Of a stretch of DNA of 64,000 bases, positions 53,178 through 61,391 are shown piece by piece (the first letter of the stretch is position 1; every line of letters starts with the position of its first letter). The position numbers and the translations under genes were made by a program. Origin of the DNA: Gracilinema caldarium DSM 7334 (GTDB taxonomy: Bacteria; Spirochaetota; Spirochaetia; Treponematales; Breznakiellaceae); NCBI RefSeq assembly GCF_000219725.1, contig NC_015732.1, positions 1,860,001 through 1,924,000 on the forward strand, in the 5' to 3' direction. The notes under the pieces are model-generated. The model did no database searches, was not told where the DNA came from, and was given only the letters and a program-made list of their open reading frames with translations.

Positions 53178-54278
53178 TTATTTGGAAATGCTTTCAGGCA
53201 GCGCCTGTTTACCATTAACCTGTATTTTCTTAATCAGCACTTCAGATTTCTTGATTGCATCTACAGGGAGGGGTGCATAGTCCAGGGCTTCGCAGTACTG
53301 TTGTCCATCATGGGTAGCCCACCAGAGCATCCGGGTCAGAGCAAGGGCTTTTGAAGGGTCAGTCTGATTGGTGTAGGCAAGCAGCCAGGTAAAACCAACA
53401 ATAGGGAAGGCTTCGGTGTTATCACTATTTACCAGCTTAACCCGCATATCTTCAGGAAGGGTCACTCCCTGAGCGGCGAGCGAAGCGGTCTTCATATTGG
53501 GGGTTATAAACTTACCGGCCTTATTTTTTACCTGACCAACCGCAAGCTTGTTCTGGTTAGCATAAGCCAGTTCCACATAACCGATTGAATAAGGAGTCTG
53601 CTTTACGACACCAGCCACACCTTCGTTTCCCTTTCCACCGAGACCCACAGGCCATTGAACAGAGTTACCGGCACCAACCTTTTTTGCCCAGCTTTCGCTT
53701 ACCGCAGCCAGATAACTCGTCCAAATATTGGTAGTACCGGAACCATCGGAACGGCGGGCTACTACGATATATTTGTTGACGTTCTTCAGAACCGGATTGT
53801 CGGCTACAAGTTTGTCATCATTCCATTTTACAATTTCACCGAGGTAAATTCCTGCCAGTGTTTCAGGGGTAAACTTAAGACTGTCCTTAACTTTTGCAAG
53901 CTCAGGAATATTGTAGGTAGGGACAACGGCACCCATAGCAGCGGGAATATGTACAATTTCTCCGCCCTTGGCTGCGGCAAGCTGTTCATCGGTCATGGGT
54001 CCATCGGTAGCACCGAAATCAACGGTCATATCGCTGATACTCTTGATACCACCACCAGAACCAATTGACTGGTAGTTTACCTGTACTCCGGTAAGCTTGT
54101 TGTATTCGCTGAACCATTTGCTGTACAGGACTGCGGGGAAAGTAGCCCCTGCACCGGTAAGATTCTTTGCTTCACCTGCCTGAGCTCCCTTTATTAAGCC
54201 GCTTCCGGGTATAGCCTGAGCAAAGAGGGTGGTACCAAGCACCAGGGCACTCACCATAGTCATTGCCAGTTTCTTCAT
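53178..54278 (-). CDS. pstS: Phosphate-binding protein PstS
   Basis: PstS captures phosphate in the periplasm and delivers it to PstCAB. The signal peptide (about residues 1-22, ending FAQA) is followed by LTGAGATFPAVLYSKWF, GSGGGIKSI, VDFGATDGPM and RSDGSGTTNIW, all phosphate-contacting or family motifs. 366 residues. No lipobox Cys is present, so it is a soluble periplasmic form. AGGAGG precedes the ATG by five bases. The upstream region has a Pho-box-like array. Confidence 0.97.
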   Translation of the reverse strand: MKKLAMTMVSALVLGTTLFAQAIPGSGLIKGAQAGEAKNLTGAGATFPAVLYSKWFSEYNKLTGVQVNYQSIGSGGGIKSISDMTVDFGATDGPMTDEQLAAAKGGEIVHIPAAMGAVVPTYNIPELAKVKDSLKFTPETLAGIYLGEIVKWNDDKLVADNPVLKNVNKYIVVARRSDGSGTTNIWTSYLAAVSESWAKKVGAGNSVQWPVGLGGKGNEGVAGVVKQTPYSIGYVELAYANQNKLAVGQVKNKAGKFITPNMKTASLAAQGVTLPEDMRVKLVNSDNTEAFPIVGFTWLLAYTNQTDPSKALALTRMLWWATHDGQQYCEALDYAPLPVDAIKKSEVLIKKIQVNGKQALPESISK

Positions 54279-54314
54279 ATCGACCTCCTAGTCAATCATA
54301 AGATGGCTGTAATC

Positions 54315-54353
54315 TATAAGGGCGATATGAAAAGACTATAAAGATATTGTTAA
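54315..54353 (-). promoter_or_regulatory. Pho-box-like array upstream of pstS
   Basis: On the minus strand four hexamers follow at exact 11-base steps: TTAACA (54353-54348), TTTATA (54342-54337), TTCATA (54331-54326) and CTTATA (54320-54315). Gram-positive PhoP binds TT(A/T/C)ACA-like repeats spaced the same way. TTAATC at 54364-54359 could be a fifth, overlapping the end of the upstream gene. The array ends about 37 bases before the pstS ATG. A TATGAT lies at 54300-54295 but its transcript would start at the ribosome site, so the core promoter is uncertain. Confidence 0.5.
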
Positions 54354-54360
54354 AATATGA

Positions 54361-54633
54361 TTAAAACTCTTTATTTTTTTTTAGTTCCGCTTCCCATTCG
54401 GCAATAAAGTGTTCGTAGGCTGCAATGGTGGCATATAAAATGGTATCCTGCAGTTCGCCACGGCCAATCCAATCCATACCATCGAGGTGATATAAATGTT
54501 GCAGCATTTGTTTGAGATCTTCGAGGGTAAGATTGGGATCATACTGCCGGCGCCGTTCAAGTCCCCGGACTTCCTGCTCAAAGGTTTCTTCATACTTGAT
54601 ATCCCGCCATTCTGCGGCACCGATCATACTCAT
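54361..54633 (-). CDS. Unrecognised small acidic protein (90 residues)
   Basis: No family is recognisable. It is helical, with acidic and basic residues interleaved (WRDIKYEETFEQEVRGLERRRQYDP and AEWEAELKKNKEF) and no signal peptide. The Trp/Asp-rich DGMDWIGRGELQDT lies in the middle. It overlaps the upstream exported-protein gene by 4 bases, so they are co-translated. The start could be the ATG at 54633 or 54627. Its stop touches the Pho-box-like array. Confidence 0.7.
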   Translation of the reverse strand: MSMIGAAEWRDIKYEETFEQEVRGLERRRQYDPNLTLEDLKQMLQHLYHLDGMDWIGRGELQDTILYATIAAYEHFIAEWEAELKKNKEF

Positions 54634-55727
54634 CTCCTTGAAAAGGTTCTTGTAATTATGGATTCAGATCCCGGTACAAGCCGGCCAAACTGTTCGAACC
54701 AGGCCTGAACCCTGCAGAAAATCCATCTGCCTTGTGAATCAAAGGAATACTGGTAGCGGTATTCAAAAAGGCCCTCTTCATTGCGGCCATACTGCCGGAC
54801 CAAGCGGCCCAGTTCATCATACTGAAAATTCCGATCATAATCAGACCCATCAGGCTCATCAGAAATAATTCCAGATCTGATAACCCGGACGAGGCGGTTT
54901 TTCCCATCATAAAAAAAAGAAGTCTGAACTTTCTCATCCGACATAACAGCAATATGGTTGTAGGCATTATATTCCCATCGCAACAGAGAGATCGACGAAC
55001 CATCACTGGCAATGTTTTCCAACTGGACAGGCCTGCTATCCGACCAGGTGTACTGATAGAGTGTCTTAAGTTCACCGGTTTCAGAATACCAGCTTTCATC
55101 AACTGCAGAGCCCCAGTAACGTAACACCCCAAAATAGCGCTCCCCTTCCCGTTCATATTGAAACCGAAGGGGCCGATCATCTTCATATTCTAAGACCGAA
55201 ATACGAGTTTTTTCATCGCGTAATTCCATATTGATGGGCAGCGTTGCAGCATTTCGCCTAATAACAACAGTGGTGTATACCCCAGCCCAGGGTATTGGCA
55301 CGAGGGCAAGTTTTCCTGAGGCATCAAAGGCCAACTCAAAGCGGTTATTTTCATAGGCTACCGCAACGGATAGATTCTTTTCTTCTGGAATTGCAAGCAA
55401 GTCCGGTGGTAACAGGGCCGGTTCGAACAGAAAAAAACCTGTGCGCTCCTCTTGGCCTACATTCCACCCTTGTACCTTATTCCATAGGTATAAAAAAGGG
55501 ATGGGCTGTGCTTCAGCGGTTACTGCCGCCGCAGGGGTTGCTGCAGCCACAGGGCTTGCTGCCGCAGGGGTTGCTGCAGGTGTTGCTGCAGCACGTTTCT
55601 TTTCGTTTTGGGCTGCACCGGAAATATTAGGCTGCTTCGGTGGGATAGAAACGTTTTGGGCGGGTAACAAGCCCACCGCCCAGATAATAAAGGTGAAGAT
55701 TACTACAGAGCGTTTCATGGCATTCAT
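54630..55727 (-). CDS. Exported protein with an Ala/Pro-rich tract and YD-like repeats
   Basis: A signal peptide (about residues 4-24, VVIFTFIIWAVGLLPAQ) precedes a tract of Ala, Pro and Thr (about residues 45-75, see the repeat at 55528-55579). The rest is beta-rich, with aromatic/charged blocks such as YRFQYEREG-type segments, WEYNAYNHIAVM, FFYDGKNRLVRV and FQYDELGRLVRQYG, which resemble YD (RHS-like) repeats. It should be periplasmic or surface-exposed. It ends in RTFSRR. No function is known. Coupled to the 90-residue gene by a 4-base overlap. Confidence 0.7.
   Translation of the reverse strand: MNAMKRSVVIFTFIIWAVGLLPAQNVSIPPKQPNISGAAQNEKKRAAATPAATPAAASPVAAATPAAAVTAEAQPIPFLYLWNKVQGWNVGQEERTGFFLFEPALLPPDLLAIPEEKNLSVAVAYENNRFELAFDASGKLALVPIPWAGVYTTVVIRRNAATLPINMELRDEKTRISVLEYEDDRPLRFQYEREGERYFGVLRYWGSAVDESWYSETGELKTLYQYTWSDSRPVQLENIASDGSSISLLRWEYNAYNHIAVMSDEKVQTSFFYDGKNRLVRVIRSGIISDEPDGSDYDRNFQYDELGRLVRQYGRNEEGLFEYRYQYSFDSQGRWIFCRVQAWFEQFGRLVPGSESIITRTFSRR
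55528..55579 (-). repeat. Duplicated 19-base block in the Ala/Pro tract
   Basis: An identical 19-base block (beginning GCCGCAGGGG on plus) occurs at 55528-55546 and 55561-55579, 33 bases apart, within a tract of related GCAGGGGTTGCTGC-like units. It encodes part of an Ala/Thr/Pro-rich linker, and the length could vary among strains. Confidence 0.8.
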
Positions 55728-55772
55728 TGTACACTTTTGCTCTTAAACGGGCTAGAACCTTCGGGCTACACA

Positions 55773-57263
55773 TTACTGTATTGCCATATACCAGAAGGAA
55801 GTTAAAAAAGTAGCCACCAAGATGGACAAAAAATTGACCATATCATTGTTCATCCAGGTAAAACCCTTAATGAGTTTGTTTTTCATGTCGCCCGTATAGG
55901 GCCGTTCAACGAGCTCTCCTGTTTCGGCGCAGCGATATTGGGCTTGTATGGTGGCCCCAAGGAATGAATCGAAAAGAGCACCCATAAAGCCACCAATGAG
56001 CACCGGTACCAAAGCTTTATGAGCCTGGAAGGGTGCAATCACAAACACCAGTATGGCAATGATCAGGGAACCCAAGAGGGATGCGGCAAAACCAAATGGG
56101 CTTACACCGCCGGAAAAGCCCGGCTCCAGGGGTTTAAAATTAATGATAGACCGGGGTTTCCCGCGATTCAGAACTCCCAATTCACTGGCCCAGGTATCAG
56201 CGGTGGCGGCAGCAAAGGATACGAGCAGTGCAATCAGAAAAAGTTGGCTTCCCGTAAAAGCATACAGAACAGAGCTCAGCATCCCTACTCCTCCATTGGC
56301 AAAAACCTGGATCGCATCCCGCCGGTCTCCCTTTTCATGGATCCTCTGTAGGCCAAGCCGTTCCTTTTGTTCTTTCCTGATACGGCTTGCCATGGTGGAA
56401 GATATAAAAAAGGCAGCTAAAACCAAGAGACCTCCCAAACCCGCACCCATATAAATAACCGTCCCCAGTCCAAGTCCTGCAAGAGCCCCTTCTGCCGTTA
56501 CTGCATGTTTATACCAGGCGGCATAAGCAGCTGCGGCGAGACAGGAAAAGGCAAAAATAAATGATGTATTCAGGGTGAGGGGTGAAATATAATAAAAATA
56601 AAGAGCTGTCCCAAGAGGTACTGTCAGGTTATCGAGTCCAAAGGGTGAGAATACTTCCAGGTAGGCCGCTACAAGACCGGTCCCGATACTACGAAGGAGC
56701 ACATTCCAAAGGGTAATCTCTGGATTAAAAGCACGGGTCATTAAAAAAACGACCAGACTGGATACGGTAAACATCGCAATGGTTCCGGCCATTGATTTTC
56801 GCCACCCAAATACATTGCCAGAAGGACTAGGTACTCCTTCCCCTACTATGGCAGCTAAGCCATCTCCCCAGCCAAGGACTAGAATAGCCGTACCGGCAGT
56901 CCACTTCGGCATGAAGTCATACCAGGATGCAAGTACCAACAGCAACAAAGACAGAGGAAAATAAACCGTCCCGTAATTATGCCGGGACGCTTCGATATTC
57001 ATTCCCTTAAATGCATTAGTCTGAATACTGATCCAGTTTAAAATGATAAAGACCGCTGGTCCAATGCTTGCGATGATTGGATTTTCTATCCAGAACATGG
57101 CAAAGAGCCACCAGTGAGAAACACCGATATGAACCAGTTTACGGCTTGTTTTCGGAGACATAGAGCCCCGCCCGGATAGTAAATTTGCCAAAGCTATGAA
57201 TATAAAGACATATACAAATGAATAAATGAGGCCTAAAAGATCTTTAAGTGGAATATTACTCAT
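55773..57263 (-). CDS. Fused phytol/dolichol-kinase-like and DUF92 (VTE6-like) membrane protein
   Basis: The N-terminal half (about residues 1-225) resembles CTP-dependent phytol/dolichol kinases (VTE5 type): RKLVHIGVSHWW, YGTVYFPLSLLLL and the nucleotide-binding LGWGDGLAAIVGE, then WRKSMAGTIAMF. The C-terminal half (about 245-496) is the DUF92/TMEM19 family (VTE6, phytyl-phosphate kinase): ATADTWASELGVL and PGFSGGVSPFG. So one polypeptide may carry out both phosphorylations from isoprenoid alcohol to diphosphate. It has about twelve to fourteen spans. I start it at the ATG 57263 behind TAGGAA; an in-frame ATG at 57302 lacks a ribosome site. It lies 93 bases after crtB. Confidence 0.82.
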   Translation of the reverse strand: MSNIPLKDLLGLIYSFVYVFIFIALANLLSGRGSMSPKTSRKLVHIGVSHWWLFAMFWIENPIIASIGPAVFIILNWISIQTNAFKGMNIEASRHNYGTVYFPLSLLLLVLASWYDFMPKWTAGTAILVLGWGDGLAAIVGEGVPSPSGNVFGWRKSMAGTIAMFTVSSLVVFLMTRAFNPEITLWNVLLRSIGTGLVAAYLEVFSPFGLDNLTVPLGTALYFYYISPLTLNTSFIFAFSCLAAAAYAAWYKHAVTAEGALAGLGLGTVIYMGAGLGGLLVLAAFFISSTMASRIRKEQKERLGLQRIHEKGDRRDAIQVFANGGVGMLSSVLYAFTGSQLFLIALLVSFAAATADTWASELGVLNRGKPRSIINFKPLEPGFSGGVSPFGFAASLLGSLIIAILVFVIAPFQAHKALVPVLIGGFMGALFDSFLGATIQAQYRCAETGELVERPYTGDMKNKLIKGFTWMNNDMVNFLSILVATFLTSFWYMAIQ

Positions 57264-57315
57264 AATAATTCCTAATATCACCATATCAAGTAGTAAAGGC
57301 AAGGCCTAGCTGCAC

Positions 57316-57335
57316 CAGGATTCAAAACAATCCTG
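57316..57335 (-). other. Hairpin between crtB and the fused kinase gene
   Basis: A 7-bp perfect stem (CAGGATT 57316-57322, AATCCTG 57329-57335) with a 6-base loop lies in the 93-base gap. No T-run follows on the minus strand, so it could reduce read-through or stabilise a processed end rather than terminate. Confidence 0.4.
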
Positions 57336-57356
57336 AATTCTAATATATTCCGTTCT

Positions 57357-58280
57357 TCATACCCGTATACCCGCAAAAAGATTTGTAAAGAACTGAAGCA
57401 GTATCCTGCCCTTGCCAGGTTTTACCTTGCGTTGAAACACCACCAGCGGGTTCTGTTCTATGGTTTTTGCAGTCCACCAGTACATGTCTGCAGCGGTTTT
57501 AATGGGAAGGCGATACCGGTAGGGGATAGAGCGGTACCCCGCAACAGCACCGATTTGCCATTGCCGGTATCTGTTCAGGTGGCCTACCAGCCATGCAGAA
57601 AACCTTTCGGGGTGATTGAATGCCCACTGGGGATCGACAATATCTTCGACTTCACCTTCCAGCGGTAAATAACGGCGGCCTAATGCGCGGTCCTCAGCCA
57701 CATCCCGGATAAAATTGATGTACTGCATCGCCCGGCCAAGCAGTTGTGCCGCTTCATAGGCCCTGTCGGGCAAGTCCATACAGCGGCTCATGAATAGCCC
57801 AATCACCTCCGCAGAACCATACATATACGAAAGACATTCTTCCAGGCTGTCATAACGGTTCTTGATGAGGTCCGCTTCCATGGCATCTAAAAAAGCCACT
57901 GTCCAGGCAGGATCGAATCCCAGTTCACGGCCCAACTCCGCATAGGCCTCGATGACGGCCTGATCTTCAGGGGCCGGCAGTCCTGTTTCAATGCCAGCTA
58001 CGGACAGTCCTGTTTCATGTTGGTGAAGATGAATACCCAGAGCTTTCTCAGCATAAGTGCGAAACCGGTAAAACCCTTCCCGATCCTGGGGCTGGGCATC
58101 GACAAAGTCATCAGCCCGGCGGACAAAGGCATAGAGGGTGAACACCCGCTCCCGGACCTGTTTTGGGAAAAAAATGCTTGAGTTAAAATAGGTTTTACTG
58201 CCCTTCTGAAAGGTAGCGCGCTGAAATGCAGCCAGTTCATCGGGGCTGATCGACCCCTTGGACACTGTGGATGCTTCCAC
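57357..58280 (-). CDS. crtB: Phytoene/squalene synthase family (CrtB-like)
   Basis: The enzyme joins two prenyl diphosphates head to head. The two aspartate-rich Mg2+ sites are visible: RRADDFVD (about residue 50) and INFIRDVAEDRALGRRYLP (about residue 195). The 307-residue length and ARMQYINF-type central region fit phytoene or dehydrosqualene synthase; which substrate (C20 or C15) cannot be told. It starts with GTG directly after the crtI stop, behind GGGAAGG. The next gene is the fused kinase that could make its substrate. Confidence 0.92.
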   Translation of the reverse strand: MEASTVSKGSISPDELAAFQRATFQKGSKTYFNSSIFFPKQVRERVFTLYAFVRRADDFVDAQPQDREGFYRFRTYAEKALGIHLHQHETGLSVAGIETGLPAPEDQAVIEAYAELGRELGFDPAWTVAFLDAMEADLIKNRYDSLEECLSYMYGSAEVIGLFMSRCMDLPDRAYEAAQLLGRAMQYINFIRDVAEDRALGRRYLPLEGEVEDIVDPQWAFNHPERFSAWLVGHLNRYRQWQIGAVAGYRSIPYRYRLPIKTAADMYWWTAKTIEQNPLVVFQRKVKPGKGRILLQFFTNLFAGIRV

Positions 58281-59774
58281 CTAAGCCTTCCCATTGAGAT
58301 AACTGGTCACTATAGGGGCTACCACCTGGGATGCAATAAAGGTCATGGGCACCCCCACACCAGGATGGGTATACTGGCCCGCAAAGAAAAGTCCCCGTAC
58401 TTTTTTGCTCCTCATGGAAGGCCTGAACACTGCGGTCTGCCACAGGGTATGGGCCATACCCAAAGCGGTACCCTTAAAGGCATGATATGATTCAGCAAAG
58501 TCCCGCTGAGAGAAGATCCGCTCCACCTGTATGTAGGGCTTTATGGTAATTCCAAGCCGCTGTTCCACATGGGCTAGGGCCTTCTCATAATAGGCCTGAC
58601 GAACATCGTCCGAATCATCCAAGCCCGGTGCAACCGGTACCAGCAGGAACAGGTTTTCCTTATCTGGTGGTGCAGCTCTACGATCGGTTTTAGAGGCCGC
58701 GGAGAGATAGAAACAGGGGTTATCCGGCCAATGGGGTCTTTTAAAGATACTGTCAAAATGAGCATCCCAATCACGGGAAAAATACAGGTTGTGATGAGCC
58801 AGTTCCGGGATTTCCCGGTTAAGCCCCAGGTAGGCAATAAACATACTGGGCGCGAGAACTGCCTTATCCCAATACGGGCGGCTATGGTTGGCATGTTCAG
58901 GATTCAGCAGGTCCCGGTCGGCATGGGCATAGTCGCCGCACATAACCGCCGCATCGGCGGTGTACTCCCGCAGTTGCCCATGTTGTTGGGCCCGGACGGT
59001 GGAAAGCCTGCCCTGTTTTTCATCAATATGCTGGACCTCGGTTCCGTATTCTATGCGGACCCCCAGTTCCTCGCAGAGTTTTACCAGGCCCTCTACGATG
59101 GCGTACATGCCGCCTTCGGGGAAATAGACCCCATCGGACAGGTCTAAATAGGACATCAGGGAATATAAGGCCGGGGCATTCGAAGGGCTTGCACCAAGAA
59201 ATACCATGGCATATTCCAGGATTTGGCGGGCTCGAACATCGGTAAAGAAGCGCCGCACATAGGGGTCCAGAGATTGGAATACATTAAGTCGTAGGCCCTC
59301 GGTCATAAGCCGCCAGTTAAGAAACTGGAAAATATGCCGGTACTCCCGATATAAAAAGTCCTCCATGGCTGTATTGTATTTGTAGCGGGAATTGGCCACA
59401 TAGGCTTCCAGCTTCTTGCCAGCGCCGGATTCGAAGCCTTCGAAGACCTTTTTTGTTGCTTCGAAATCGCTGGTAATGGTAACCGGATCCTGACCTTCGA
59501 AAAATACCTTATAGTGGGTTTTTAGTTTATTCAGCCTATAGTAGTGCTCCCGCTCTTTTCCAAAGAGGCGAAAGTAGCTATCGAAAACTTCAGGCATCAG
59601 GTACCAGGATGGACCCATATCAAAGGCAAAGCCATCCTTTTCCCACAGCCTTGCCCGGCCTCCGGGGGAATCGCATTTTTCCAGAATAGTAACCTGTAAG
59701 CCTTCTTTTGCAAGCAAAGCCGCAGTGCTCAGGCCGGCAAAGCCGGCCCCAATGACGAGAACCTGTTTTTTCAT
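58281..59774 (-). CDS. crtI: Phytoene desaturase family (CrtI/CrtN-like)
   Basis: This FAD-dependent enzyme introduces double bases into phytoene or diapophytoene. The N-terminal dinucleotide-binding motif VIGAGFAGLSTAALLAKEG is clear, followed by PGGRARLWEKDGFAFDMGP. The C-terminal signature (GLFFAGQYTHPGVGVPM) is also typical. Length 497. It adjoins crtB with no gap. Whether the product is C30 or C40 is undecided. Confidence 0.93.
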   Translation of the reverse strand: MKKQVLVIGAGFAGLSTAALLAKEGLQVTILEKCDSPGGRARLWEKDGFAFDMGPSWYLMPEVFDSYFRLFGKEREHYYRLNKLKTHYKVFFEGQDPVTITSDFEATKKVFEGFESGAGKKLEAYVANSRYKYNTAMEDFLYREYRHIFQFLNWRLMTEGLRLNVFQSLDPYVRRFFTDVRARQILEYAMVFLGASPSNAPALYSLMSYLDLSDGVYFPEGGMYAIVEGLVKLCEELGVRIEYGTEVQHIDEKQGRLSTVRAQQHGQLREYTADAAVMCGDYAHADRDLLNPEHANHSRPYWDKAVLAPSMFIAYLGLNREIPELAHHNLYFSRDWDAHFDSIFKRPHWPDNPCFYLSAASKTDRRAAPPDKENLFLLVPVAPGLDDSDDVRQAYYEKALAHVEQRLGITIKPYIQVERIFSQRDFAESYHAFKGTALGMAHTLWQTAVFRPSMRSKKVRGLFFAGQYTHPGVGVPMTFIASQVVAPIVTSYLNGKA

Positions 59775-59792
59775 GCTCGTGATCCTTTCTTT

Positions 59793-60236
59793 TCAGTAGA
59801 GAATCCGTTTTAAAACCACCGGGTCGAGGCGGAAGGGGCTTCCCTGTCCCTGGCAGAAGTGGTGAACCCGTAACAGGTGCAGAGAAAGGTCCGAATAAAT
59901 AACAGAATCGGTTCCCCGCTGAACGGAAACGGCGTTTTTATGATAGAGACCGTCTCCATAGGGACAGGGAAGCCGGCCCCGGGCTTCATCGCTTTTTACA
60001 AGGTAACGGTCCTCTACGGTGATGGGCTCCCCAAGACCTTCGGCGCCCTTTCGCGCCAGGATTTCCAGCCTATCCGCCACCTGGTCAAAGTCGAGCCCCA
60101 GGGCCTTAAAAAGCTCTTCATCGGCTTCTATGATATCCGTGAGGGGCCGGGTGTCCTGACCCAAAAAACCCGTACTGGTGAGGACGCCGGCCTTCATTTT
60201 TTCATAGGCGGTCCGTTCATCAAAATTCATCTTCAT
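59793..60236 (-). CDS. Unrecognised protein between nqrF and crtI
   Basis: This 147-residue protein has no family I recognise. The N-terminal half is helical and acidic (IIEADEELFKALGLDFDQVADRLEILARKG). The C-terminal half contains LPCPYGDGLYHKNAVSV and a His-rich LHLLRVHHFCQGQG with Cys near, so metal or cofactor binding is possible but unproved. No signal or membrane segment. It starts 12 bases after nqrF behind GGGAG and ends 18 bases before crtI, suggesting one transcript. Confidence 0.75.
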   Translation of the reverse strand: MKMNFDERTAYEKMKAGVLTSTGFLGQDTRPLTDIIEADEELFKALGLDFDQVADRLEILARKGAEGLGEPITVEDRYLVKSDEARGRLPCPYGDGLYHKNAVSVQRGTDSVIYSDLSLHLLRVHHFCQGQGSPFRLDPVVLKRILY

Positions 60237-60248
60237 GGCCTGTCTCCC

Positions 60249-61382
60249 TTATGCGAACTTATCAAAATAGATCTTGTCCTGACCAATTCCGTTGGCGGTC
60301 ATGACTTTGATACAGGCATCGATCATGCCAGGGCTTCCGCAGAGGTAGCCCTCCATGGGTTTATCCTTACTGATCTGCTCCTTAAAATAGGAATCCAAAA
60401 CATTGGTAATTAACCCCACCGGACCGGTCCATTCATCCTCAGGCTTGGGCTCTGAAAGAGCCGGCACAAAATGGAAGTTCGGGAACCGCTTTGCCAGGTC
60501 TGCCATTTCATCAAGATAGAACATATCCCGTTTGGACCGGGCTCCAAAGAAGTACCAGATGTCCCGATTGGTCCACTGGCCGGTCTGGGCCATGTGGTTG
60601 AGCATGGACTTAAAGGGGGCCATCCCGGAACCACCGGCCACGAATACCATAACCGCATCGGTATCCCGGACAGCGAACTCGCCGAAGGGGCCCACGACCT
60701 CTACAGGGTCCCCCTCTTTAAGGTGCTGGTGCACCCAGGTGGTGGCAATGCCGCCGGGCACGAGGCGGATAAGAAACTCAATGTGTTCCTTATCCTGGGG
60801 GGTAGAGGACATGGAATAGGCTCGCTGGATACTCTCCTTAAGCTCCCCATAGGGGGGAACGACCAGCTGGGCATATTGGCCTGGGGTAAAGGAAATCCCC
60901 CCCGCGGCGATGGCATCATCGGAAAGCCGTAAATACACTTCTTTAATATCGTAGGTAAGGTTCCGAATCCGTTCTACCCTGGTCTTGAATTTCCGTACAT
61001 TAAAGAGGCTCTCCGGCAGTTCTATGGCCAGATTCTGTTTTACCTTAATCTGGCAGGAAAGCCGAACATTTTTCGCCACCTCCTCAGGATTCATATAGGG
61101 AAGCTCCGTCGGCAGATGGGGGCCCACATCGGACAGCACTCTGACTTTGCAGGCACCGCAGGAACCGCGGCCGCCGCAGGCAGAGGGGACAAAGATATTC
61201 TGAAAGGCTAAAGTGCCCAGCAGGGGACTTCCGCCCTTTACGGTGAGCACCTTCTTACCGCCGTTTATGTCAATGGTAACTTCGCCATAGTCGTTCACAA
61301 TCCGGTCAGTGACGGAAATAATCAGGGCAAGGATTGATGCAATGAGGGCAACCACCAGGGGCCCAAGGAGCAAGGGACTCAT
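60249..61382 (-). CDS. nqrF: Na+-translocating NADH:quinone reductase subunit F
   Basis: NqrF is the electron input of the sodium pump. An N-terminal membrane helix (about residues 4-25) is followed by a 2Fe-2S domain with Cys69, Cys75, Cys78 and Cys110, the same spacing as in Vibrio NqrF (70, 76, 79, 111). The FAD domain has RAYSMSS and the NADH domain VFVAGGSGMAPFKS and YLCGSPGM. The 377 residues are close to normal. This subunit distinguishes Nqr from the related Rnf complex. It starts 9 bases after nqrE. Confidence 0.96.
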   Translation of the reverse strand: MSPLLLGPLVVALIASILALIISVTDRIVNDYGEVTIDINGGKKVLTVKGGSPLLGTLAFQNIFVPSACGGRGSCGACKVRVLSDVGPHLPTELPYMNPEEVAKNVRLSCQIKVKQNLAIELPESLFNVRKFKTRVERIRNLTYDIKEVYLRLSDDAIAAGGISFTPGQYAQLVVPPYGELKESIQRAYSMSSTPQDKEHIEFLIRLVPGGIATTWVHQHLKEGDPVEVVGPFGEFAVRDTDAVMVFVAGGSGMAPFKSMLNHMAQTGQWTNRDIWYFFGARSKRDMFYLDEMADLAKRFPNFHFVPALSEPKPEDEWTGPVGLITNVLDSYFKEQISKDKPMEGYLCGSPGMIDACIKVMTANGIGQDKIYFDKFA

Positions 61383-61391
61383 CTGTACCTC

